64,000 nucleotides of DNA, taken from Chitinivorax tropicus (GTDB lineage: Bacteria; Pseudomonadota; Gammaproteobacteria; Burkholderiales; SCOH01). How positions within the stretch are numbered: the stretch's first letter is position 1; every line of letters begins with the position of its first letter. The stretch covers positions 1 to 64,000 of the forward strand of contig NZ_JACHHY010000022.1 in the NCBI RefSeq assembly GCF_014202905.1, in the 5' to 3' direction. Below are positions 27,348-35,826 of the stretch, piece after piece. Position numbers and translations under genes: made by a program. The notes under the pieces are model-generated. The model did no database searches and was not told the DNA's origin. It was given only the letters and a program-made list of their open reading frames with translations.

Positions 27348-27844
27348 GTCCTGTTGCATCGACCATGATGGCGGCCCATGTTGACCACATGGCTATGTTG
27401 TCATGGATTCAAGCCCAACAAGCCTCTCATCACAATACTCGGAGGGCTGCCCCACTCACCAAGCAATGACAATGGCAATATTAACTCGAAAATACGTAAC
27501 TCATATGCCATTTGTTGATCCAAGCCGTGTTACACTCACATCGTCCATTTATTCCAATGGATGCATGTTGGATCGCCATCAAAACAGTGTGAGTCATCAG
27601 GCTAATCACCAAACCCAACATGCCGGGGAAACGGAAATATTCATCATTCATGATATTCTGTCATGCAGCCAAGCTGATTGTTCAGTGACATATTGATTGC
27701 ATGGCATGAGATACATGCACCAATGGGTATTCCAAATGTGATCAATCACCAGGCTGGTGTGTAATCCGCCTGGAAAGACCACATCAATTAGCTGATCGCA
27801 CCAGCGCCAGCTGACCGGTGTTTGGTTTTGTTGGACAACATGGC
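27348..27844. other. Gene-free stretch before metallopeptidase
   Basis: About 500 bases, AT-richer than the flanking genes, with no credible reading frame or strong hairpin. It presumably contains the metallopeptidase promoter, which I could not locate. Confidence 0.35.
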
Positions 27845-28894
27845 ATGATTCGCTTTATCCGATCGCTCGCACAGCGCTTTCAATCCCAGTCAACCACGAC
27901 ACCCTGCGTGCTGGACAATCGCACAGCACCTGAACAGATCACATCCGTAGATCAACCTGCCCTGGCATGGTCGTCGGTACTCAGCACCCGGCAGGGCTAC
28001 CCGTTTGCTGATTGGCAGGCCATCACCAAATGGCTCGGCACAATCAAAGGTGAGCGCGCCCAGGAGCTCACCTGGATGACCTGCCAGCAAGGTTGGTTAC
28101 TGCATCTGAAACAAGCGCTCGGCCCCCAATTTCACCTGCAGGAAAGCGGCAAAGCCATGCTGCTCTCGTCACTGGCCCCCAATGTTGCCAAAGCCACACT
28201 GGACTACATCGAGCAGACACGGCGACGGTTGTTCGGCCTGCTGGAAAGCATCGCCAGACCTGACTCACCAGGCAAGGTATTGATGGTCGTGTTCGATGAC
28301 GCTGACCAGTATTACCGTTACGTCTGTCAGTACTACCCGGACAAAGGCAAGTTCGCACTCAGCAGCGGAATGTATATCTATCATGGCTGTGGACACTTTG
28401 TGACCACCAAAGCCGATCTGGCGATGATCGAACCGATCATCGTGCATGAAATGGCTCATAGTGTGCTGTCTTACCTACCACTACCCGTCTGGCTGAACGA
28501 AGGCATCGCCGTCAGCAGCGAACGACGGCTTGCCGGGGTATCAGCCCCAAAGGCGGATCTTAGGGAACAGCACCGACAGATCTGGAACGACCAGACCATT
28601 CAACAATTCTGGTCGGGCGATGCATTCATGGCCAGCGAGCTCAGTCTGCTGGCCTATGACCTGGCTCAAACGGTTGTCGAGCAACTTGCCAGAGATTGGC
28701 ATGGATTCAGGCGCTTTGTCGCCGCCGCCCACCGAGATAACGCTGGACAGATCGCCGCCGCCGATATCCTGGGTATCGACCTAGGCAGGTTTGTCGCATT
28801 GATCATGACCAAAGACGAAGACACCGACTGGTCACCTCAACCACATCGCTGGGCCACCAGCACCAACAAACCTGAGTTGGTGGCCGTGATCTAA
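27845..28894 (+). CDS. Peptidase MA-like zinc metallopeptidase
   Basis: A 349-residue gluzincin-type protease. The zinc motif is HEMAH (H201-H205) with the third ligand E219 in WLNEGIAVSSE, the spacing of the peptidase MA superfamily. An N-terminal region of unknown fold (1-130) precedes it, and no signal peptide is visible, so the location is uncertain. The ATG at 27845 is chosen over a GTG at 27818 because neither has a good ribosome-binding site and the ATG is standard. It lies downstream of the SPFH/DUF4178 pair, but a 500-base gap makes a shared transcript doubtful. The substrate is unknown. Confidence 0.75.
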   Translation: MIRFIRSLAQRFQSQSTTTPCVLDNRTAPEQITSVDQPALAWSSVLSTRQGYPFADWQAITKWLGTIKGERAQELTWMTCQQGWLLHLKQALGPQFHLQESGKAMLLSSLAPNVAKATLDYIEQTRRRLFGLLESIARPDSPGKVLMVVFDDADQYYRYVCQYYPDKGKFALSSGMYIYHGCGHFVTTKADLAMIEPIIVHEMAHSVLSYLPLPVWLNEGIAVSSERRLAGVSAPKADLREQHRQIWNDQTIQQFWSGDAFMASELSLLAYDLAQTVVEQLARDWHGFRRFVAAAHRDNAGQIAAADILGIDLGRFVALIMTKDEDTDWSPQPHRWATSTNKPELVAVI

Positions 28895-29366
28895 TCATCA
28901 ACCAAGCCTGGGCAACCAGTTCTTCCTTGTTTTCTCAAGCCGTCAAAGACGCCCTGCAGCCTAGGCCGCCACTGCCTGACCATCCCCATGGCGCCTGCAG
29001 GTCGCGAATTCAGGGCTGGTTGATGATCAATCCATACACCGACACAGCCATGTGATCATGTCGACCACTTCATCCTCCGGTGTTCGGATGGGTTGAGTTG
29101 AAGGTATCGAGTGACTGGGCGGCATCCGCTACAATTCCCTATTGTTGCAGTCATCCTGATCTGAACATCCAGTGCTACTGGCTCGGTCTTTTGCACCCAT
29201 TGATCTGCTTTAGGTTCTACGCTGTCGTTGCGAATCAGACGCATAGATCACCCAAGGGCATGTTTTCCCTGGGCGTATGTCAAACGCCGAGTGATGAACC
29301 CATGTCAACAGAACTTGGCTGGATGACGGGTTGATTTTCTGTCTTTTTGAGCCTCAAACACCTTTC
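28895..29366. other. Gene-free stretch before flavoprotein gene
   Basis: I find no convincing gene, RNA or repeat. The short open frames have no family resemblance and no ribosome-binding site. Confidence 0.35.
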
Positions 29367-30608
29367 ATGTCTTCCTTTTCAATCGTTACAAAACGTGCCG
29401 TCGTGGTCGGCGGTGGCCCAGCCGGACTGATGGCGGCAGAGGTACTGGCAGAATCGGGTATATCGGTTCATGTCTTTGATGCCATGCCGTCTGTTGGCCG
29501 GAAATTCCTGTTGGCTGGTATTGGCGGGATGAACATCACCCATTCCGAGCCAATGGCACCATTTCTACAGCGCTACACAGGTCGAGTATCGGAGATGACG
29601 CCCTTACTTCAGGCATTCGGCCCGGATGCGCTACAAGACTGGATTCACGCATTGGGAATCCAAACTTTCGTTGGAAGTTCCGGCCGTGTTTTTCCAACCG
29701 ATATGAAGGCAGCACCATTGCTGCGAGCGTGGTTGGCCCGATTGCGTGAGCAAGGGGTGCAGCTGCATGTTCGACACCGCTGGCAAGGATGGGATGCGGA
29801 GGGTCGTCTGATCTTTACCACACCCGATGAAAAGCTGCATATTGAGGCGGAAGTGACCGTGTTGGCCCTAGGTGGTGCCAGCTGGGCGAAACTGGGCTCA
29901 AATGGTGCGTGGGTACCCTGGCTGGCCCAGCGGGGAGTCCCTGTCAGACAGCTAAAGCCAGCCAACTGCGGCTTTGACGTAGGCTGGGGCGAGCATTTCC
30001 AGACGAAATTTGCTGGCGAGCCGCTCAAGACCGTGGCAATCCGCTTGGCAGGTGATCAGCACTTCAAACCTGGGGAATGCGTAGTAACCCAGACCGGCCT
30101 GGAGGGCAGCCTGATTTATGCATTGTCGAGTCGAATACGGGACACCATCTTGTCAGCCGATGGGGCGACCATCGAGATCGATCTGATGCCAGGGTGGGAT
30201 ATGGCACGCATCCAGCAAGCCGTCCACCACCCTCGTGGTGCGCGCTCCTGGTCAAGTCATCTGCAGAGCAGGCTGGGCCTGAAGGGCGTCAAAGTCGGAC
30301 TGTTGCGGGAGTGCCTGAGCAAAGACGCTTTTCAAGACCCAGAGCAGCTTGCCACAGCCATCAAAGCGCTGCCCATTCGCCTGATTGCCGCACGCCCAAT
30401 CGACGAAGCCATCAGCAGCGCCGGTGGCGTGGCATTTGAGGCGCTGGACACGCAGCTGATGTTACGCTGCCTGCCCGGCGTATTTTGTGCGGGTGAAATG
30501 TTGGATTGGGAAGCACCGACCGGTGGTTATTTATTGACGGGATGCTTCGCGACAGGCCGTGCTGCGGGTCTGGGTGCCGTCAATTGGATTGAGCTGAACA
30601 GAAAATGA
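29367..30608 (+). CDS. HI0933/BaiN-like FAD-dependent flavoprotein (TIGR03862 type)
   Basis: A 413-residue Rossmann-fold flavoprotein. The dinucleotide-binding VVVGGGPAGLMAAEVLAESG lies near the N-terminus (about 12-31). It is followed by the family's GRKFLLAGIGGMNITHSEP, a central GSSGRVFPTDMKAAPLLRAWL, and the C-terminal FCAGEMLDWEAPTGGYLLTGCFATGRAAG that closes the FAD site. Relatives include E. coli YhiN and clostridial BaiN, where some members reduce bile acids, but the role in proteobacteria is not known. The ATG at 29367 is preferred; upstream codons give an atypical N-terminal extension. It is a single gene. Confidence 0.85.
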   Translation: MSSFSIVTKRAVVVGGGPAGLMAAEVLAESGISVHVFDAMPSVGRKFLLAGIGGMNITHSEPMAPFLQRYTGRVSEMTPLLQAFGPDALQDWIHALGIQTFVGSSGRVFPTDMKAAPLLRAWLARLREQGVQLHVRHRWQGWDAEGRLIFTTPDEKLHIEAEVTVLALGGASWAKLGSNGAWVPWLAQRGVPVRQLKPANCGFDVGWGEHFQTKFAGEPLKTVAIRLAGDQHFKPGECVVTQTGLEGSLIYALSSRIRDTILSADGATIEIDLMPGWDMARIQQAVHHPRGARSWSSHLQSRLGLKGVKVGLLRECLSKDAFQDPEQLATAIKALPIRLIAARPIDEAISSAGGVAFEALDTQLMLRCLPGVFCAGEMLDWEAPTGGYLLTGCFATGRAAGLGAVNWIELNRK

Positions 30609-30719
30609 AAATATGACAAATACCCTTTCATATTGACATCTAAAGTGGTTGACAGCCTATTTATGGGCGATGCATGATTATCACCATCATTTATTGCTGA
30701 TTTTCTCAGGAACCCCACC

Positions 30720-30872
30720 ATGAGTTTCGCTCACCTATCCACTCAGATTGGCGCTCAGGCACACCAAGCCTTGCCCCTGTATGGCCTGCCAGAGGCCAAT
30801 GGGCGCGACCAGGTTGGTGAGCGCATATCCAATGGAGCCGGGTTGATCATTGACGCTGAATTGCGTTGGTGA
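30720..30872 (+). CDS. Small 50-residue protein of unknown function
   Basis: A short gene with its own signals. AGGAA lies ten bases before the ATG at 30720, a 50-codon frame ends at 30872, and a strong intrinsic terminator begins 25 bases later. The peptide (starting MSFAHLSTQIGAQAHQ and ending GAGLIIDAELRW) is hydrophilic with a mildly amphipathic N-terminal half and no cysteines or signal peptide. Two TTGACA boxes (about 30631 and 30648) lie upstream as possible -35 elements. It could be a small regulatory protein, a peptide precursor, or the coding part of a dual-function small RNA. I do not recognise it. Confidence 0.45.
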   Translation: MSFAHLSTQIGAQAHQALPLYGLPEANGRDQVGERISNGAGLIIDAELRW

Positions 30873-30897
30873 ACTGATCAGACGCAACAGTCGATCC

Positions 30898-30930
30898 AAA
30901 ACCCGGGCATACAACCCGGGTTTTTATTTT
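30898..30930 (+). terminator. Intrinsic terminator after small gene
   Basis: AAAACCCGGG-CATACAA-CCCGGGTTTT is a 10-bp perfect stem followed by a T-rich tail (TATTTTT). It is a textbook rho-independent terminator, so the small unit just upstream is really transcribed. Confidence 0.88.
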
Positions 30931-31140
30931 TCAAAAATCTGAATTCATAAATTGGATTGATATTTGCTGACATTTTAAATGTCTGGCAGGGCATCTTTTA
31001 CCTGAAATTTCTGCAATTGATGTTCTGATATTTATTTTCATGCCGTCATAGGTCGGATAAATGTAGCCCATGTTGGCCATGGGCTATCCAGTTGGCTTAT
31101 GCAAAGAATCGGTAACAACCATCCATAAGGGAGTCAAATA

Positions 31141-32193
31141 GTGAACGCAAGAAAGCTTGTCACCATCAGAAGAATCGAGGCCATTCGACCGATCCCTGGC
31201 GCGGATACGATTGAGTGCGCAACGGTTGGAGGGTGGCAAGTTGTTGTCAAAAAGGGCGAATTCAGGCCAGGTGAGAGCGGCGTCTATTTTGAGATCGACG
31301 CTTTCCTGCCTGTTGCAGATGATCGATTTGCATTCCTGGCTAAGCATCAGATGACCTGGCGGGACAAACAGGGTGTTCGCCTGCACACCATGAATTTGTG
31401 TGGCCACATCTTCCAAGGGCTGATTCTGCCGATCGGGCGCTTTCCAGAGATAGTGAGCCGCATTGCAGGTAAGTCAGTCGAAGTGGTACGTGAAATGGAT
31501 TTCTCCACGTTGCTCGGTGTAGAGAAATGGGAGGCAGCTGCTCCAGCCTCATTTTCTGGCGAGGTGGTAGGGCCGTTTCCGAGCTGGATGCGCAAGACTG
31601 AGCTGGAGCGCGTACAAAATCTGCTCCCAGCGTTGCATACCCAAGCAGATGAATTGTTCGAGGTATCAGTGAAGCTCAACGGCACAAACATGACCGTGTT
31701 TCATCGCAATGGTGAGCTGGGGGTTTGTGGTCGTGACTGGCAGCTGGCCGAGAGCCAAGCCTGCGCACCGTGGCAAGTAGCCAAGGCATTGAGGCTGACC
31801 GACGCCTTGACCACTTTGGGCCGCAATATCGCCTTACAGGGTGAGATCGTCGGAGAGGGTATACAAGGCAATCCAGAACATCTGTGCGGGCAGCGCTTCT
31901 ATGTTTTCGATGTGTTTGATATCGATCGGGGAACCTATCTGGGCCGCGAACAGCGCGGAATGGTGCTTGACGCATTACGACAATCCGGTGCACAGATCGA
32001 AATGGTGCCGGTCATCGGCATCATGGATCTACGACGTTTCAGAGGGTGTGTCGAGTCGGTGTTGGATTTTGCTGAAGGGCCATCCATGAACCCGCGGGTA
32101 GCGCGTGAAGGGGTGGTGTTCAAGCGGCTGGATGGGCGGTTTTCATTCAAGGCCGTTGCCAACAGCTATTTGTTGAAACACCAGGAGCGTTGA
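31141..32193 (+). CDS. RNA ligase, DraRnl/Rnl5 type (TIGR02306)
   Basis: A 350-residue ATP-dependent RNA ligase. The N-terminal OB-fold region (1-100: KLVTIRRIEAIRPIPGADTIECATVGGWQVVVKKG, GVYFEIDAFLP) is followed by the nucleotidyltransferase domain. Its adenylated lysine is K178 in SVKLNGTNMT, with later motifs GELGVCGRDW, LQGEIVGEGIQGN and EGVVFKRLDG. This order matches the Deinococcus DraRnl family, which seals nicked RNA. The start is GTG at 31141 with AGGGAG upstream; no in-frame ATG lies near. It converges on a macrodomain gene with a 22-base gap. The physiological substrate (cleaved tRNA or other damaged RNA) is not known. Confidence 0.88.
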   Translation: MNARKLVTIRRIEAIRPIPGADTIECATVGGWQVVVKKGEFRPGESGVYFEIDAFLPVADDRFAFLAKHQMTWRDKQGVRLHTMNLCGHIFQGLILPIGRFPEIVSRIAGKSVEVVREMDFSTLLGVEKWEAAAPASFSGEVVGPFPSWMRKTELERVQNLLPALHTQADELFEVSVKLNGTNMTVFHRNGELGVCGRDWQLAESQACAPWQVAKALRLTDALTTLGRNIALQGEIVGEGIQGNPEHLCGQRFYVFDVFDIDRGTYLGREQRGMVLDALRQSGAQIEMVPVIGIMDLRRFRGCVESVLDFAEGPSMNPRVAREGVVFKRLDGRFSFKAVANSYLLKHQER

Positions 32194-32215
32194 AGGGTGC
32201 CAGTCGATATGACAC

Positions 32216-32728
32216 CTATGGCTGATCAAGTGCCTGTGCCAAAGCATCAGCCATGCTTTGGCCAAACGCCACAAACCAGACCGACTCCAAGCTGGTAGTG
32301 CGTGATACAGCGTCCCTTACCGTTGCCACGGCAATCTGGCAGGCCGCCTCGACTGGGTAGCCATAGACGCCACAACTGATCGCAGGGAAGGCAATGGTTT
32401 TCAGCTCGTATTCCATGGCAAGCCGCAGGCTCTCTCTGTAACAAGAAGCCAACAAGGCAGCCTCATCATTTTGGCCCCCCCGCCACACCGGCCCAACGGT
32501 GTGGATGACGAAGCGGGCCGTAAGATTGAAGCCTGATGTGATTTTGGCCTGACCGGTCTTGCAGCCGTTCAGCAATCGACAGGCCTGCACCAGCGCTGGC
32601 CCAGCTGCACGATGAATGGCTCCATCAACCCCGCCGCCACCTAACAGGCTACTGTTGGCAGCGTTGACGATAGCATCGACATCGAGCAAGGTGATATCAC
32701 CTTGATGAAGGTGTAATCGTGTAGGCAT
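32216..32728 (-). CDS. Macrodomain protein (MacroD/YmdB-like ADP-ribose hydrolase)
   Basis: A 170-residue single macrodomain. The ADP-ribose-binding signature is intact: [35 protein letters not shown] at residues 9-43, plus VIHTVGPVW and [19 protein letters not shown]. Related enzymes remove ADP-ribose from proteins or nucleic acids, deacetylate O-acetyl-ADP-ribose, or process ADP-ribose-1''-phosphate from RNA-repair phosphotransfer. The ATG at 32728 gives the usual N-terminus ([12 protein letters not shown]); longer upstream reading adds atypical sequence. It converges on the RNA ligase gene, an arrangement that may reflect a shared role in RNA repair. Confidence 0.9.
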   Translation of the reverse strand: MPTRLHLHQGDITLLDVDAIVNAANSSLLGGGGVDGAIHRAAGPALVQACRLLNGCKTGQAKITSGFNLTARFVIHTVGPVWRGGQNDEAALLASCYRESLRLAMEYELKTIAFPAISCGVYGYPVEAACQIAVATVRDAVSRTTSLESVWFVAFGQSMADALAQALDQP

Positions 32729-32907
32729 GATGTAGTCTGTGAAGTGGTGGTGATCACCCATTGTCACTCGAGCCGAATGATCTGCATACCTTCCCCGCCC
32801 CGTTTTTAAATGCATCCAGCCAGCAGGATGCGGTGAATTTGCATAGACTGCCGAGGATGGGCTACGCCCAGCCCACAACACAATGCCAAATCTGAACATG
32901 TAATTGA

Positions 32908-32943
32908 ATAAAAAGAAGAAGCCGCGTCAAGCGCGGCTTCTTC
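32908..32943 (-). terminator. Intrinsic terminator of solute-binding protein gene
   Basis: GAAGAAGCCGCG pairs with CGCGGCTTCTTC over a five-base loop (32915-32943), and on the minus strand the stem is followed by TTTTTATTC. It ends the minus-strand gene that stops at 33039. Confidence 0.85.
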
Positions 32944-33038
32944 CGATCCCAGAGAGCTATTTTTTTGTAGTGACTTTGTAGTCAGCCCGGAGTTTAACCG
33001 CGAAGTGGATTGAGGGCAACTCCGCACTCAGGATTCCA

Positions 33039-33812
33039 TCAGGGATGTACCTTGGTCTTCCCGTTGATTTCTTGTTGCAATTCGCCCAACCTGCCGGATG
33101 CGCTGAGTTTCCGCAGCCCTTCGTTGAATTGCTTCAGGAGCATAGGACTCTTAGCATTTTGACGCCCAAACATCAGTGCATAGTGCTCAACTTTGTATGG
33201 CTTGGGGTGGATCGTCAGCAGGGCACGCTCTTCGCTGTTCAGCTCGGTTTGCATCAGTGTCTGTCCGACAGGCAGGGCAATAGGGAAGATGTCGATGATA
33301 CCTTTGCCGAGCATACGGATATTCCGCTCGTCATTATCGCTTTCCACGACATGCAGCTTGCCGCTACGGATGGCCTGATCCATTTCAGCCCCATAGGTAT
33401 AACCCCGCGTGATGCCAATCTTGTAAGGCGCCAGATCACTGATCTGCTGCCATTGGAAGTCGTTCCCCAATCGATGCAGGAAGACACTCGGCAGAGAAAA
33501 TACGTTGTCTGAGATCAGAAAGTCTTTTTCCCGCTCAGGTGTGCGCGTCCAGAATGGAGTGACATCCCATTTCCCTGTTTTAGCCAGCTCGTAAGAGCGG
33601 CGCCATGGAAAGAATCCATACTCAACCTTGACACCCATCTCGGTGTAGGCTTCGGTGATGATTTTGGTAGCCGGGCCATGGCCAGGTAGGTGCTGCGACA
33701 AAATAGGGGGCCACTCGCCATTGGCGACACGAACGACATCAAACGATTCAGCCGCTGCGTTCACATGGACTAACAATGACAGGCAAAGCCCGATAAGGCG
33801 ATGTGACAGCAT
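33039..33812 (-). CDS. Family-3 extracellular solute-binding protein
   Basis: A 257-residue periplasmic protein with a Sec signal (MLSHRLIGLCLSLLVHVNAAAES, cut about residue 21). The mature part is a SBP_bac_3 fold: VVRVANGEWPPILSQHLPGHGPATKIITEAYTEMGVKVEY at the start, then PFWTRTPEREKDFLIS and YKIGITRGYTYGAEMD. No ABC permease or kinase is next to it, so it may be an orphan binding protein or an environmental sensor of the type seen in many aquatic bacteria. GGAG upstream supports the ATG at 33812. The ligand cannot be assigned. Confidence 0.8.
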   Translation of the reverse strand: MLSHRLIGLCLSLLVHVNAAAESFDVVRVANGEWPPILSQHLPGHGPATKIITEAYTEMGVKVEYGFFPWRRSYELAKTGKWDVTPFWTRTPEREKDFLISDNVFSLPSVFLHRLGNDFQWQQISDLAPYKIGITRGYTYGAEMDQAIRSGKLHVVESDNDERNIRMLGKGIIDIFPIALPVGQTLMQTELNSEERALLTIHPKPYKVEHYALMFGRQNAKSPMLLKQFNEGLRKLSASGRLGELQQEINGKTKVHP

Positions 33813-33986
33813 GTTGTGGGCTCCTGATAGGGTGGACACAAAACATGGTTGTTGCGTTCCAGACCTCGACCGACTTGTGGTGCAGCTTTGGTGATGGCGC
33901 TCCCACGGCATGATGGCTTGGGTGCCAAAGGTGGATGCTTTTCATTGTAATACTGGAATCGCGTGGCGGTGCATACTTGACCATTG

Positions 33987-34017
33987 AGCGGCCCGCTCCG
34001 CTTGGCAGCGGGCCGCT
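33987..34017. terminator. GC-rich hairpin after pntB
   Basis: AGCGGCCCGCT and AGCGGGCCGCT are perfect complements around a nine-base loop. It lies just past the pntB stop. There is no T-run, so it is terminator-like. Confidence 0.5.
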
Positions 34018-34048
34018 GGAAGGGAGCAGGCGAAGCGCTAAGGCCAGA

Positions 34049-35428
34049 TCAGTGCAGCCCTTTCACCATGTCTTCCACTACTTTCTTGGCATCACCGAAT
34101 ACCATCATGGTTTTGTCCATATAGAACAGATCATTGTCCAGCCCGGCATAGCCTGCATTCATCGAGCGCTTCACCACGATGATGGTACGCGCTTTGTGCG
34201 CATCCAGAATCGGCATGCCGTAGATGGGGCTGGCCGGATCTTTTTGTGCTGCTGGGTTCACCACATCGTTGGCGCCAATCACCAACACCACGTCAGTATT
34301 GGAGAAGTCTGTGTTGATCTCTTCCATCTCCAACACTTTGTCGTAGGGTACTTCCGCCTCGGCCAGCAACACGTTCATATGGCCTGGCATGCGGCCTGCG
34401 ACAGGATGAATGGCGTAGCGCACGTTCACGCCTTTTTCGGCCAGCAGCGTGGCAAATTCTTGTAGCGCATGCTGCGCACGAGATACAGCCAAGCCGTAGC
34501 CAGGTACGATGATGACGCTGTCGGCATTGCCCATCAGGAAAGATGCGTCTTCAGCCGAGCCTGATTTATAACTCTTCTGGACTCCGCTGTCGCCGCCACT
34601 GGCAGCGTTGTCGCCAGTGCCCATGCCACCGAAGATGACATTCATCAACGAGCGGTTCATCGCCTTGCACATGATGTATGACAGGATGGCACCCGATGAG
34701 CCGACCAGCGAGCCAGCAATGATCAATACCGAATTGTTCAACGTGAAACCGATACCCGCCGCCGCCCAGCCTGAGTAGGAGTTCAGCATGGACACCACCA
34801 CCGGCATATCACCGCCGCCGATCGGTGCAATCAGGAAGTAACCCAGCACCAGGGCAATGGCAGTCATAGCCAGAAAGGCCTGTAGATTTTCCGTGATGAA
34901 ATAAGCCCCACCCAAACCGGCCATGGCCAATGCCAACAATAGCTGAACTGGTTTGACCCACCCCCCCTTGAGCGGCTTGGAGCCAGCCTTGCCAGACAGC
35001 TTCAGATAGGCCACCACCGAGGCTGTGAAGGTGATTGCGCCAATGAAACAGCCAATGAACAACTCAAAGCGATGTACGCCATCATGGTGCTGGTTGGTAT
35101 TGAACACAGCCGCGATGGCGATCAACACCGCAGCCAAACCCACCAAAGAGTGCATCAGCGCGACGGTTTCCGGCATCTGTGTCATCTGCACCGTCTTGGC
35201 GCGATAGCCCCCGATGACGGCACCCGCGATGATGGCTGACACAATCAACGCAAAGTTTGGGTTAGGGGCCACGGCAAAAGTGATCAAGATGGACAAGGCC
35301 ATGCCGATCATGCCGTAGGTATTCCCCATACGAGCACCCACAGGGCTCGACAACCCTTTCAGTGCCAGAATGAATAAAATGGCCGCGACCAGGTAGACCC
35401 AGTCCGCATAAGGCGTCAGAAATTGCAT
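34049..35428 (-). CDS. pntB: NAD(P) transhydrogenase subunit beta
   Basis: The 459-residue beta subunit of the proton-translocating transhydrogenase. The N-terminal half has about nine membrane segments forming domain II with PntAB. The C-terminal 180 residues are the NADP-binding domain III, with SVIIVPGYGLAVSRAQHALQEFATLLAEKGVNVRYAIHPVAGRMPGHMNVLLAEAEVPY-type sequence and NDVVNPAAQKDPASPIYGMPILDAHKA. The complex transfers hydride from NADH to NADP+ using proton-motive force and supplies NADPH. It follows pntAB by 12 bases in the same operon. Confidence 0.96.
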   Translation of the reverse strand: MQFLTPYADWVYLVAAILFILALKGLSSPVGARMGNTYGMIGMALSILITFAVAPNPNFALIVSAIIAGAVIGGYRAKTVQMTQMPETVALMHSLVGLAAVLIAIAAVFNTNQHHDGVHRFELFIGCFIGAITFTASVVAYLKLSGKAGSKPLKGGWVKPVQLLLALAMAGLGGAYFITENLQAFLAMTAIALVLGYFLIAPIGGGDMPVVVSMLNSYSGWAAAGIGFTLNNSVLIIAGSLVGSSGAILSYIMCKAMNRSLMNVIFGGMGTGDNAASGGDSGVQKSYKSGSAEDASFLMGNADSVIIVPGYGLAVSRAQHALQEFATLLAEKGVNVRYAIHPVAGRMPGHMNVLLAEAEVPYDKVLEMEEINTDFSNTDVVLVIGANDVVNPAAQKDPASPIYGMPILDAHKARTIIVVKRSMNAGYAGLDNDLFYMDKTMMVFGDAKKVVEDMVKGLH

Positions 35429-35440
35429 GTTGCGGCTCCC

Positions 35441-35812
35441 TTATTTCTTCTTCTTGAACATTTCCAGCATGCGCTGGGTCACCATGAAGCCACCAAAGAT
35501 ATTGATGCTGGCCAGGAAGACAGCGATTGCACCCAGCACCGATGTCAGGGTGATTGCCTCGCCGCCGATATACACCACCTGTAGCATGGCCCCCACGACG
35601 ATGATGCCCGATACCGCGTTGGTGACCGCCATCAACGGGGTGTGCAGTGCCGGGGTGACGTTCCACACCACGTGGTAGCCGACAAAGATGGCCAATACGA
35701 AAATGGTGAAGCTTGCAGTGAACGGGTCCATGGTGTGGGCGGCATGGGCGGCCTGTTGCGCAGCCTGGGTGATGACTTCTGCAGCCTGAGTGGTGGTTTG
35801 TTGTGCATCCAT
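35441..35812 (-). CDS. pntAB: NAD(P) transhydrogenase subunit alpha part 2
   Basis: The 123-residue membrane part of the split alpha subunit, with three hydrophobic segments (about 30-115) such as [38 protein letters not shown]. It corresponds to the C-terminal membrane piece of E. coli PntA and forms domain II with PntB. The N-terminal 28 residues are Gln/Ala/Thr-rich. The ATG at 35812 has GGGAGGGG upstream and is preferred to a TTG at 35830. It lies between pntAA and pntB. Confidence 0.93.
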   Translation of the reverse strand: MDAQQTTTQAAEVITQAAQQAAHAAHTMDPFTASFTIFVLAIFVGYHVVWNVTPALHTPLMAVTNAVSGIIVVGAMLQVVYIGGEAITLTSVLGAIAVFLASINIFGGFMVTQRMLEMFKKKK

Positions 35813-35826
35813 GTGTGTCCCCTCCC

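Noticed and set aside
29080-29334. 84-residue open frame before the flavoprotein gene
   Set aside because: No family resemblance and no translation signal; treated as promoter region.
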